NCBI RefSeq assembly: GCF_026210795.1 | Contig: NC_089445.1 | Coordinates: forward strand, 1,674,001 to 1,738,000 | Origin: Rhizophagus irregularis | Taxonomy: Eukaryota > Glomeromycota > Glomeromycetes > Glomerales > Glomeraceae | Direction: 5' to 3' | DNA: 64,000 nucleotides | In this document: positions 1 through 11,044 of the stretch, in pieces | Layout: the number at the start of each line of letters is the position of its first letter | Numbering within the stretch: position 1 is the first letter of the stretch | Translations under genes and position numbers: made by a program | The notes under the pieces: generated by a model | What the model was told of the DNA's origin: nothing | Databases searched by the model: none | The model's input: only the letters and a program-made list of their open reading frames with translations

Positions 1-324
1 GCTAATAATGACGGCGATAAAATTAATGCTCCTATTTCCATTGCTCAAGCTGAAGATTTACTTAGAAGGGATTTATCTATGTACGAAAATTACGTTAATA
101 GTCAAGTTCCAGGACTTAATTCAAATCAATTTTCCGCTTTGGTTTCCTTCACATTCAACGTTGGCTGTGGCAATCTTGGGTCATCTACGTTGCTCAAAAA
201 GCTAAAAGCAGGTGATACTCAAGGTGCTGCAAATGAGTTTGGCAGGTGGGTATATGCTAATAAAAAAAAATTGCCTGGCTTGATAAGACGTCGCGAAGCA
301 GAGAAACGGCTATTTTTGAAATGA
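1..324 (+). CDS. GH24 (phage/T4-type) lysozyme, C-terminal part
   Basis: Frame 1 is open from the first base to a TGA at 322-324, giving 107 residues of a gene that starts outside the window. The segment SFTFNVGCGNLGSSTLLKKL followed by a region with FGRWVYA and LPGLIRRREAEKRLF is typical of the second half of GH24 endolysins, which cleave the beta-1,4 bond between MurNAc and GlcNAc in peptidoglycan. The catalytic glutamate lies in the N-terminal part of the family and is not visible here. No intron is seen in this part. The family is mainly bacterial and phage-borne, so in a fungal genome it is usually read as a horizontally acquired antibacterial or self-defence enzyme; that is family knowledge, not shown here. 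The end is clean, with no frameshift. Confidence 0.88.
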   Translation, partial: ANNDGDKINAPISIAQAEDLLRRDLSMYENYVNSQVPGLNSNQFSALVSFTFNVGCGNLGSSTLLKKLKAGDTQGAANEFGRWVYANKKKLPGLIRRREAEKRLFLK

Positions 325-2229
325 TGGCTTTTAACTATTGAATATTTTAATATTTTAAATTATATCTTGACTCGCTGTTTAAATTTGTTATTATTATTAG
401 TTATAAATCGATATTAGTGTTTCATTAAAAGTTTTTATTTCACTTATCTGTAGTTAACGTATGTACATATAAACATACAAAACAAATTAAGAATAAATAC
501 TGAATACTCGTTTTTTATATTATTTATGTTTATGAATTCGCAACTAGCAACTAGCATAATTTAACATTATATAAAAAAAAGTAATTTTAAAAAAGCACCC
601 TCAGTTTGTATTCTCGCCGTGACTCGAAGAAATTACAGTTTGTTTTTACTGCGACAATAATGAAATGAATGTTGAAATTATTACGAAAGAAATTTATCTT
701 ATTTCTAAGCGTTTAATTGTAAAACTATTACTAAATGCTTCTAGGATCGACTGGTTCTAACTTCTAACCCTTTAAAGTGAAAGTGAAACATTCAAAACCC
801 CGACACTCACTATCCCGACACATTTATTTTTTTTTTTAATTTTATAATAATTTTATAAAAGCTAATTTATATTTATTATTAATATGTAATAATTTCTGTA
901 GTATTATGCAAAAATGGTCACAACAATTAATATTCTTTATCCATATGTAATGATTTTTATAATACTTCGCAAAAGACCAATCTTTTATGATTATTATAAT
1001 ATTTTACAGATAATTTGTCGGAATAATGAGTATCAAGATAATGAATATTGGAATTGGAATTATCGGGATTATGATTTTGAATGACGAGTTTGTGTTATAA
1101 CGGGATTCGGATCGCTCAATTGTACGAGAATTTCATATGATCGGTATGAACATTCTTATTGAACTAACATGATTGAGATGAATGTCGTTAATTTGATGGT
1201 TTTTATAATTAGTAAGATCAATCCTACTTTAGCTAAATTTTTAATTTCGCCTGGAAAGTCATAAGAGTACCCATAACCATAAAATTTATTCTAATTGGAT
1301 CGGATCTTCAAATTTAATGATCACCGCGGAGAATATTCCGATACTATTCTAATTATAAAATCTGGAAGATTCTTAAAATTCTTCCATGATTATGGGAATA
1401 AACAACAACACATTTGATTTGTGTATGATAGTACATATTAAGAAATTCTCCGGAATTATAGATTTTTTTTTTTAAATGTATATACTGTAAAATTATTTGA
1501 TACCTATTGATGGAAATAATTAACATTCCGTTATGACAATTGAGCTTATTCCGCAAAAATTTTTTTAATTAGAACCTATTAATAGAATGAAAGATCATGC
1601 GCGCGTGACTTTGTATCCTGGAAATTTTTTTTTTTAATTATTTTTAGATCAATACAAATTCGTTATGAAGTTTCTTGCAAATATAAACAAAGGAATATGG
1701 CCTGGGTAACGACGAAAAAGGGATATTTACAAAGTTATTTTAGCTCTTCTTGAACTTTAAATATATAATAAAATATGTAAATTTTAATGATATCGTTTAG
1801 AGTTTTCTGCGCCAAATATAATGTAAAATTCAGCCAATTTAAGGTGATACAAAGTCGATCTAAGTATTTTTTGCTTTGTTAAAATCTTCTCATTGAATAA
1901 TTACCTATATTGGATTAAAATAAAGAATTATAATATATAAACCGCTATTCTCGGAATTTTGATTTCGGATAAAAAATTTTTTTAAATAATATCGATATAC
2001 TTCATACTTCGGAGATTAATATTACCAAATTCAGAATTTTCAATTTGAACGATAACGATATTTGACGTTTAACCCGTGATTTTTTATAGAGGCGAAAAAG
2101 GTTATTTAATTAAATCATAACACTCCCCTCCTTAAGTACAGTATAAAATAAGTTAAATAATAGATTCGTTGAATTTATTTTACTTATAAATGATTGGTTT
2201 TTTTTAACTTGTAAAACTTCTGCTTGTAG
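325..2229. other. AT-rich intergenic stretch, no gene recognised
   Basis: No ORF with convincing coding texture is seen. A sequence starting GGTGATACAAAG at 1842, preceded by TAA, resembles one end of the Harbinger-like MITE at 33088-33311, but no matching second end was found. Confidence 0.4.
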
Positions 2230-2440
2230 TGCACGACACTGATGCCAATTCTCGTTTTTAAGCATTTTTATATTAATAAGCCATATTTTTTTTTTGATTA
2301 TATCTGATAAAACCTTCTTTTTGGCAGGTCAGAATTATCGGTTTAAAACAGGTATGGTGCAAAATGCCGATCACCCAATTGAATTAAAAATTCCCCTATC
2401 CTATGATGATCCTAAGCCATTTTTCCCCGAGTCAAAATAA
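2230..2440 (+). CDS. Two 3'-terminal exons of an unrecognised gene
   Basis: A terminal exon 2328-2440 starts after TTTTTGGCAG and ends with TAA at 2438-2440. A small upstream exon 2230-2253 lies between CTTGTAG and GTTTTT. Joined, the phase agrees (C plus GT gives Arg) and reads HDTDANSRQNYRFKTG, then a stretch ending KIPLSYDDPKPFFPESK. The composition (Pro, Asp, Lys, Phe) is protein-like and unlike the AT noise around it. Upstream exons could not be traced in 1000-2200. The family is not recognised. It could instead be a remnant of a dead gene. Confidence 0.4.
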
Positions 2441-2858
2441 ATAAAGAAAAAATAAAAAAAAAAAACTTCAGGAATTATAAATGTCCTTTTTTAAAAAAAA
2501 GAATTATTCTTAATTTATTCAACCCATTTTTATAGTATCCCGCGCCAACCCTGAGTTAAAGATATTTGATTTATAAATAGAGTGGAAATACGTTTTTATT
2601 TCTCTAAATTTTCTCAAATTCTTATAATCTCAAAGTGCGCAGTCTTTGGAAATTATTAAAGTAACCTTTAACTCCAAAAAAAATCCAATAAATTTTTTAA
2701 TCTATTTATCCACTGTAATACTGTAGATAAATTTAGATTATTTTTTCTCGTTACCCATAAGGCTGTAAAACCTGTAACAATATTCTACTTTCGTTAACCT
2801 CATTAACTCAAACCGATAAATTTTTTATCTTGTATCTCACTTCAGAGAAACATCAAAT

Positions 2859-3227
2859 ATGAATAATTTTACCCCTGGAAATCAAGTTCCGGCCCAAGTT
2901 TTACGTTTCTTTTCTCAATTTGACAATAATATAATTCACGTGACTTGTAAAATGATTATTTTACAAGGCAGTTTTATAAATCCTGCTTCCTGGAACGATG
3001 ATGATTACGATCATGATTTCTTTTTTTATAATACAAATGGTTTAGTTACGGTATATCACGTTATGTGCAAATTCTTATCAAATCCTTTGATCATGAATAT
3101 GTTAAATAAAGAAATTTATGGTATGAATTTTGATATCAACAATTTAACCCATAGATATTTATTAACCTCCTATCAAAAATATAATTTAGAACTAAATTTA
3201 AGCCAACTTCTTTCTTCATGTCTTTAA
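2859..3227 (+). CDS. Hypothetical protein, 122 aa
   Basis: A single-exon ORF runs from ATG 2859 to TAA 3225-3227. The start follows the A-rich context acatcaaat, and a CTTGTATCTCACTTCAG tract lies just upstream, so this could also be the last exon of a longer gene. The protein is rich in Asn, Phe, Leu and Tyr, with an acidic patch NDDDYDHD near residues 46-53. There is no signal peptide, clear membrane span or recognised motif. Third positions are AT-rich but the residue mix is less biased than the noise ORFs nearby. No family is assigned. Confidence 0.4.
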   Translation: MNNFTPGNQVPAQVLRFFSQFDNNIIHVTCKMIILQGSFINPASWNDDDYDHDFFFYNTNGLVTVYHVMCKFLSNPLIMNMLNKEIYGMNFDINNLTHRYLLTSYQKYNLELNLSQLLSSCL

Positions 3228-3985
3228 TAAAATTTGTTATTATTAATGATTTCAATCATCTAGCATTTAGGTTCTTTATTCATAAATACTTTTTTATTAA
3301 AAAACTTTATGCCATATTATAAAAGAAATAGAAGTTCATATTTTTTCCAAAGCTATACTATAGAATTTATTAGTATAAATAATATATAATATTTGAACTT
3401 CTAATGTTTCATAATAGTTATACAAAATTTTTTTTTTTAACAATAAACTCATTGTAAAATATGCAAAAAACCAAAATGATTTCTAATACTAATAGTATTT
3501 GAAATTAATTGTTAAATAAAAACAAAGATTTGAAATTTTAAAATTACAAAATTACAAAATTAATTTCTATAGATTCATATTATATAAATATAACTCACAA
3601 ATTTTTTGTATTCTAATAACTGAATATTTCTCTTTTATATTTATAAGTTGAATAATATATCAATCATCAAGTTTTTTAGCTAACTTAATAAAATTTAATT
3701 ACTATAATTATAATTCTAATATAATATAATTTTTTTATTAAAATATTATGAATCTTAATAAACTTTTATCTTTTAAGCCTTAATCAATATTTTTTTAATA
3801 ATATAATAATATAATATTTATTCATTAATCTAACTTTTCCTATTTTTTTAATTATAACCTTTAGATACAACTTATTAATGAAAAATAAATATTATTTTAA
3901 TTTAGGATTCTAAACAATATATAAGTATGCTAATTTAAAAATTAATCTAGTAATTGAATTATAATAAAAATTTATATTATTAAAT
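3228..3985. other. AT-rich spacer
   Basis: Only A/T runs and short ATATAAT motifs are visible. Nothing gene-like was seen before the fold-back element. Confidence 0.5.
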
Positions 3986-3988
3986 TTA

Positions 3989-4516
3989 CACAGGTTAAAA
4001 AGTGAAAAATCAGGCATCAATCAGTTACCAATCAGTCACCAATCAGATAACTGATTGGTGACTGATTGGCATTTTTGCCAAATACCATCACCAATCAGGC
4101 AGTTTGCTAACTTTTGATCCAGTGATCAGAAAAGGATGAAATATAGCTCATTGGAATCATCTCAATAAAACGAATCTAATGGTAGTAAAATCGCATTTTT
4201 AGGATTAATAGTTTTAATAAAAAATTAAATAAAATATAAATGATACATTTTTATTTTTATATTTTACTTAATTTCTTATCAAGTATTAATCCTAGAAATG
4301 CGATTTTACTACCATTAGATTCGTCTTGTTGAGACAATTCCAATGAGCTATATTTTATCCTTTTCTGATCACTGGATCAAAAGTTAGCAAATTGTCTAAT
4401 TGGTAATGGTATTTGGCAAAAATGCTAATCAGTCACCAATTAGTTACCAATCAGCTACCTGATTGGTGACCGATTGGTGACTGATTGATGCCTGATTTTT
4501 TACTTTTCGACCTGTG
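3989..4516. mobile_element. Fold-back (long inverted repeat) element, CACAGGT family, copy 1
   Basis: Nearly the whole 528 bp is one imperfect palindrome. The left arm starts CACAGGTTAAAAAGTG and the right arm ends CTTTTCGACCTGTG. The arms carry short internal iterations of CAATCAGTCAC / GTGACTGATTG. Direct TTA flanks (3986-3988 and 4517-4519) look like a 3-bp target duplication. No ORF is present, so it must be non-autonomous. CACWR ends with a 3-bp duplication would suit a CACTA-type element; this is inference. Confidence 0.85.
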
Positions 4517-4519
4517 TTA

Positions 4520-6058
4520 TTTTATTAAAATAAATTAAATAGTAATAAAATTATTTTTGCATAATTAAATTACAATTTAAAAAATATTTAATAATTGGGT
4601 AATTTTAATGCTGTTATTGGCATCTGTCATATACTGATAGATGAAATCCTAACATTTACAAATATATATATCCTTACTTAGTTTAGATTTTATCATTTAT
4701 AATTTATTCAAAATTTCAAACTGCGATAATTCTCCTTAATGTATCTTTTATTCATTGATATTTTATAACATTATTTTATTTTATGAATTTTATTTTAAAT
4801 ATTAATTTTATTAATTATCAATCATTTTCTAATATGAAACCATATTAGTAACTCTTTATTAACAACTAATATAATCATTAATTATCATTATATTTTCCTA
4901 AATCTCCAATATTATTTCCAATTCCAAGTTGAAACTTGGTAAAGTTCAATCAACTCCAAAATCCCAATCTTAAGTATCTTTTTAGATTACATTAATGAAT
5001 TGATTATCTCTTGATTATCCATCTAAAACTGAAATTTAGTATTGCCCATCGCAATTTAACATTGTTCAAAGCTTGTCCAAACTGTTCAAAACTGTTCAAA
5101 ATTATTATTTGTCTAAAAGTTAAATTGCTAAAAGTTAAATTGCCAAAAGTTAAATTGCCAAAGTTCTAAATTGCCAGAGTTCTTCTAACATTGTGTCATT
5201 TTATTAACATGATAATAATCTATTTATACTAAACTAATAATAATTAATCTAATAATATAAATAATTATAAATAACTAAACTATAAATAAATATTACTATA
5301 AATAACTATTGTACAATTATAATAATATATTTTCTTATTATTTCAGATAAATATTTTTTCTTCAGTTAAATGTTTATCTATGTTCCATTCGGTATATTAT
5401 TCATCCTTTGGGTAATTATTCTTCTGATCACGTAATTATCTCAATATCTAGGATTACAACACTTATCTTGGATGAAAATCACCTGGTCATATGATTTTTA
5501 AAATTTATAAACTGATTTTTTAATAAATTATATTAACTAAAATTGCCAATAAATTGCAAATTTTCCTCTTTACTTTATTAAAGCATTATAATATTTAATA
5601 GCTAATATGTTAACCAAAATGGTGAAATTATATTAAATTAGTACCATTATAAAAAATACGGATATCTTTGCAAATATTATACCTACACTTATGAAAATTA
5701 AAATGTAAGTATTTTCCATCTTGCTAAACAATTTTTACTTAATAAAGAAAGTCAATTTCATTTGAGCAAAATAGTAAAATTACGCTTTAAATTTAATAAA
5801 CAAAAAATGAAAAATTTGAAAATTATTGCCATTATATAAACATAAATATTTCTACAAGTATTATACTTATGCTTATTTTCGATATTAATGAATAACTTTC
5901 ATTTAATAAAAAAAGTCAGACTAAAGTAATAAAATTACGCTCTAAAGTTAATAAACAGAAAAATAAAAATTTTTAAAATTATTATTATTATAAAAAATAC
6001 AAATATTTCTACAAGTATTATATCTACGCTAATGATATTCAAGATATACCATATAACA
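4520..6058. repeat. Intergenic region with local tandem repeats
   Basis: A short iteration of about 15 bp, AAAGTTAAATTGCCA and variants, lies at about 5115-5175. A diverged tandem repeat of about 150 bp spans 5640-6010; its units contain ATTTCTACAAGTATTATA, then AAAGTCA and AAATTACGCTCTAAA. The same family reappears at 43870-44690 and, inverted, around 6990-7080. No gene is seen. Confidence 0.55.
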
Positions 6059-6637
6059 TATACATGAAGTCGAAATTAAAGCCCAAAAGTAGAAATATTT
6101 CGACTTGAAAAGGTCAAAAGTCGAAATTAAAGTCGAAATGGTCAAAATTACATCATAGTCATGTGATTTTTATAATTATAATTTAATATAAAATTTTAAA
6201 CATGAATAACTCCGTCAATATTGATGCTACAGATATGAAATACATATCATTGGAATCCTCTCGATGAGCTGAATCCAACCGCATAAAAATCATAAAAATC
6301 GAATTACTGGATGCGGAGATCGTTAACTTTGAATTTTAAAATTATTGTTTACTATAAAAATTATAAGACTATTTAATACCAAATTTTAAACGTGAATAAC
6401 TCCGTCAATATTGATGCTACAAATATGAAATACATATCATTGGAATCCTCTCGATGAGCTGAACCCAACCATGTAAAGATCATAAAAATCGAATCACTGG
6501 ATGCGAAGTTCGTTAACTTTGAATTTTAATATTATTGTTTACTATAAAATCATATGACTATGACGTAATTTTGACAGTATTTTGACCATTTCGACCATTT
6601 CGGAGGTCAAAATTAACCAATTTCGATTTCATGTATA
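6059..6637. mobile_element. Non-autonomous TIR element TATACATGAAATCGAA, copy 1
   Basis: The ends TATACATGAAGTCGAAATT and AATTTCGATTTCATGTATA are inverted. Direct ATAACA flanks the element at 6053-6058 and 6638-6643. A second copy lies at 31285-31704. This copy holds an internal tandem duplication of roughly 165 bp: the segment containing AATAACTCCGTCAATATTG and ATCCTCTCGATGAGCTG occurs twice. There is no coding sequence. Confidence 0.8.
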
Positions 6638-6692
6638 ATATAACAGGAGCTACAGTACCCTGGGTATGATGCAGATTTTAGTGAGTTGAAGG

Positions 6693-8053
6693 AGGACCCT
6701 GAACAATATATATATAGGTCAGATGAAAAATTCAAAATTTACTAAGGTCAATAAGCAAATATTTTTCATGTCTGCTAAGCAAACTTTTATCTAACCTATA
6801 AATTTTTTACACTGCTAAGCAACTTATTTTATGATATATATATATATTTATATATAATTTTTTTTATAAAATATGTATATAAAAAAAAACTAAAAAAACA
6901 AAAATTTTTGAAATAATATATGAATAAAGCTATTATTATTTTTTTGTAATATTACAACTTATAAATGTTACTTATTAATATTTCGTATATCTGTTCTGTA
7001 ACTTTAGAGCGTAATTTAAGCACTTTAGTCAAAGGAAACATCCAAAACCTTCTTAAGTAAAGTTGTTCAGCAGGTTCGAATCTACTTATATATAAATTTT
7101 TATCATGATTGAATAGATATTTATGGATTTATTCATGTTTTTTGTAACGCCACCAATACGCGGAATTTTTATTTTTAAAATTTACTGTAAAATTTGTCAA
7201 AAAAAAAATTTAAAAAAAATTTTCTAAGTAAAAATGAAATAACTTTTATTGATTATTATTACAAAAATTATAGTGTAAAATTATAAAAAAACAGAAAACC
7301 ACTTATTTTTCTTGCTCTCATTTTTAATATATATTTTTTAAATGTTACACGGACGCGTATATAATTTATAATTTTAATGTTACACGGATGCGTATTTGTT
7401 TTATCAAAACATGTTACACAATCACGTCTAAAATGATTCCTGTACTACGTATACAATTAACTTAATCTTTGTATTAAAAATAGTAAATTTTTTTTACACA
7501 AACATGTTTATAACTTTGTTTACATATTTTATTAGATTTTTTTAATGTGAAAAATGTAAAATATATATTATATTAGAAAATTTCTAAGTTTACACGGGGT
7601 GTTTGTACATGGGTCATATAAATATAATTTTTAATAGACTAATTTTTTGTTTTTTAATTTGAAATTGAATGCTACCGACATTATACTCTTTTACTTTTTA
7701 TTCATATTATATTACAGATAAATATATGTATTTTCATCTGCTCTGCAAGTTTACTTAAGGCATTAAAGGAGGTTTTGAATGCTGTTTTTAATCTACTAAT
7801 ATGACCCGTGTTTAAACACCCCATGTACAAATAGAAATTGCCATTATATTATATATATATTAAAAAAATCTATCCTGCTACGCAAATATATATCTGACTA
7901 TTAATAATTTAATACTCTGCTACGCATAATTATATCTGACTATTTTAAAATTATGTTATCAAATAAGCAATAATAAATTTCATATAGGAAAAATTTTTAA
8001 ATGTTGGTTAAGTAAACTCAAACCCTATCTTTATATATATTGTTCGGGGTCCT
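6693..8053. mobile_element. 1.36-kb AT-rich insertion inside the hAT pseudogene
   Basis: The ends are inverted: AGGACCCTGAACAATATATA on the left, and TATATATTGTTCGGGGTCCT on the right. Transposase coding runs up to the left end and continues in the same frame after the right end, so this is an insertion. GG(A/G)(C/T)CCTGA on both sides may be an 8-9 bp target duplication rather than part of the inverted repeat. Inside are AT-rich DNA, repeated TTACACGGANGCGT at about 7343-7395, an inverted copy of the 44-kb repeat near 6990-7080, and a nested palindromic element. No transposase is visible. Confidence 0.75.
7589..7831. mobile_element. Nested short TIR element
   Basis: Inverted ends of about 31 bp: TTTACACGGGGTGTTTG... 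on the left, ...TAAACACCCCATGTACAAA on the right. Both include the ATATGACCC / GGGTCATAT block. It lies wholly inside the 1.36-kb insertion. No ORF. Confidence 0.6.
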
Positions 8054-9487
8054 GATGAAACTACTGATGACTGTGTTGTTAACACCATTTTTTGTTATCA
8101 TAATAAAACAAAACTAATTTCAGTTGACTTTCTTGAATATGTGAATAATACCATAATGGGGCAAGTTCTCACTACTATTCTTGCTTATTTTAATATATCC
8201 TTCAACTTGCCTTGCCTATTTCTTACGGACTCAGCAGCATACATGAAAAAATGCCATCGTAAAGTCCTATTTCCACTAATGCCTCAATTAACGCATGTAC
8301 CATATTGCGCACATATTATAAATCTTATCGGGTATGTATAATTTATTTCTATTTATAAAGAGGTGGCAAATTTTATGGCATAGCATTTAACATTTTTGTA
8401 TTTTAATTTTCATGTTCCAAGTATTTATATAATCTAATATGAAAAAGTTTTAATTAATAAAAACAAATTAGTTTTCCTTTACTATATATTAAAAATTAAA
8501 GGGATATGTGGAGAACATTACCTCAGTTTAATATTTTAAAGTCTTTTTTGGATAAAATTAAATAGGTTTTCGTTAATTCTCCTACCTGAAGAAGTAGATA
8601 TTTGGCTTATTTGAAAATGCATGGAATTTTCTCACCATGCAAAATTCCTTTGTATAACAAAACACGATAAAACTTTTAGTTTCAGATGGTTTTATATGCA
8701 AAGGATCATATTATCTATTGGCCCTTTTTTTTTAAAGAAGAATTCAATAATGATAAAAAACACAACACTTTGGCTGCTATTAATTCTTGCTTGGAAAATA
8801 AACAAGAATTAGGAATAATCACAATCTACCTTAATTTTATTTCTTCCTATGCTAAAGAATTTGTTCAGAATCTTGATTTTTTCCAACAATTAAAAAAACC
8901 AGTTTTTTCTTTTGTAAAATTACGCTTTCAACAGCTTACTGCATATATTGAAACATATAGGAATTCAGATGATTTTGGTCTTTTTTTAGAAAACTTGATT
9001 AATAGTCTCTGATTTAATACACATAAATTCTATTCTATTTTTCGAGCAGCATTTGAGGCAGCTTATGCCAAGTTTGCTGCACATATTCCTAATCATCCAG
9101 CTCAGCCACTTTTCCATGCATGCCAAGTATTTGACCTCAAATTTATTCATTCTGGAAATGTTTTATGAAAAATATTTGGCAATATAACAAAATTAAAGAA
9201 TTTGATAATCCATCAGATAAATTAATATGAGAATAGGAAATTTATTGTGAATTAGAAAATGAACTTTTGGGCAAAATGGAATTGGATTAATATTGGGTAA
9301 ATAAGGCAACACAACTGCCAATTCTTTCTAATATCACAATGGATTACATCTGGTTGCCGATTTCAAGTTGTACTGTTAAATGAAGCTTTTCTATGTATAA
9401 TTCTCTATTAGACAGTAATTGTCAAAACTTGTCTCAAGATTCTCTTAAAAGATTAAATATGATATATTTTAATGGTGTTAAAATTTA

Positions 9488-11044
9488 GGAATTAAGACTT
9501 AGGGAACAGGAATTTAGATTTATGCAATATCATTTTTAAATAAAATAAATGAAATTTTAATTTAATTAACTAATATTTTTATTTATAATAACTTAATTTA
9601 CATGATTTATTTTCAGTTTTTACTATAATAAAACTGCGCATAATTTTATATAATTACAAATTTTGGCGCATAATTTATGTATAATTGTAAAAAATACGCA
9701 TTCTTTAAAATGCATATTTGGCTTTTGTTGCATACATAATTTATAATTTATTGCCGCATAAAATCATCGTTCCTGGTTTAGGGTTCTGATAGCAAAATAT
9801 TATTAAATTACTATAATTATTCAAATTTTATCATAATGTTTATCAAAGCATTTACTAAATATATATAAATAGCACTTATTGAATACAAGATGCATTGAAA
9901 AAGTATCTATAAATGTTAATTTAAAAGTATTGAAAAAATGCTTAAACAATTAAATAATTAATAAATAATAAAATATTGCAAATTTAAGTATTTTATTTTT
10001 TTATTACTTAATAAATGCAAATTTTTAATACTTATCAAATATTGTTATTTGATAAATATAAAACTTCCATTTGATTAAACTTCGTGATGTTAAAGAGCGT
10101 AAATTTTTTGTAATATTACATTTTTAGTGTAATATTTCAAAATTTTACATCACCTCCGAAATATTACATTAAATTATGCTTAAACAAATTTCCTGATGTT
10201 ATTTTTATTAAAATGTAAAAGTTAACTAATTAAAAAATATCATAAAATGCTTACTAAATAAAATAAAAATATATAAAAATTACTTATAAATTTAAAATAT
10301 TAAAGTTTTTTTATTTATTATAAAAAAAAAAATGATATTTTGTGACAGATAAGGTATAAATTATAGTATCTAATTATTATTATATAAATTTAAAATTGAA
10401 AAAAAAAAATGATATGGATATCTTTTAAAATTTTATTACTAGTATTTAAAGATAATATTTTGACGACTTTTCTTTGATTATTAAATAAGAACCTCAGACT
10501 AAGGTTGCTAGAGAAACTAGGGGGTTTTGGCAAGTTGGCGAAATGCTGAAATGGCAAAAGTTTGCTGAAATTATATGAAAGTCTTATTAAAAAGTTAGCG
10601 AAACTCTGGAGAAAAGTGAAACCTAACGAAACTTATTATAAATGCCAAAACTGCCAAAACTTTGCCAAAACTCACTGGTTAAAATAGTCCAAATCGGCCA
10701 AAATTCAGCCAGCCGATTTTAGGCTAATTTATGGTCTAATGCTGGTCGAACTTTAGCAGATTTTTTGGCTGCAATTCGCTGCCACTCGCCTAAAGTTCGG
10801 CTTGAAATTTTGGCCAAAATTCAGTTAACATTCGGAATAATTTCAGATAGCAAATTTTGGTAAATAGTTTTCCGAATGTTACTTAATTTATATTGCAAAT
10901 TTGTACTAAATTTATTTACTAATATTCAGCCACAACTCATTTTATTTGATATTCGCAATAAAATCACAACTTTATTTATAAATGCATATTACAAATAAGT
11001 ATTGCTAATCTACAATTCCACAATCACATTATTCATGTATTCGT
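9488..11044. other. Intergenic, with degenerate inverted repeats
   Basis: AT-rich with no gene. Inverted repeats built on GTTTTGGCAAGTTGGC / GCCAAAACTTTGCC (about 10515-10676) and CGGCCAAAATTCAG / TTTTGGCCAAAATTCAG (about 10695-10830) look like eroded MITEs. Confidence 0.4.

Larger units (their letters stand above)
6647..9487 (+). pseudogene. hAT-type transposase pseudogene, split by an insertion
   Basis: The reading frame is 5'-truncated. The piece 6647-6700 (ELQYPGYDADFSELKEDP) resumes at 8050 as PDETTDDCVVNTIF, continues to VDFLEYVNNTIMG, then FLTDSAAYMKKC and VPYCAHIINLIG before a GTATGT splice-like site near 8332. After frame changes, coding texture continues at 8686-9012 (YAKDHIIYWPFFF..., SSYAKEFVQNLDFF). 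It ends in the hAT C-terminal dimerisation pattern: LPILSNITMDYIWLPIS, then NSLLDSNCQNLSQDSLK, and stop near 9487. TDSAA...CAH.INL and the conserved C-terminus are hallmarks of hAT transposases with an RNase H-like core. The N-terminal BED finger is missing. Several in-frame stops and frame slips make it non-functional. Confidence 0.8.

Noticed and set aside
1600-1870. MITE bounded by GACTTTGTATCC and GGTGATACAAAGTC
   Set aside because: The ends face the wrong way for the Harbinger-like family seen at 33.1 kb and no target duplication was found.
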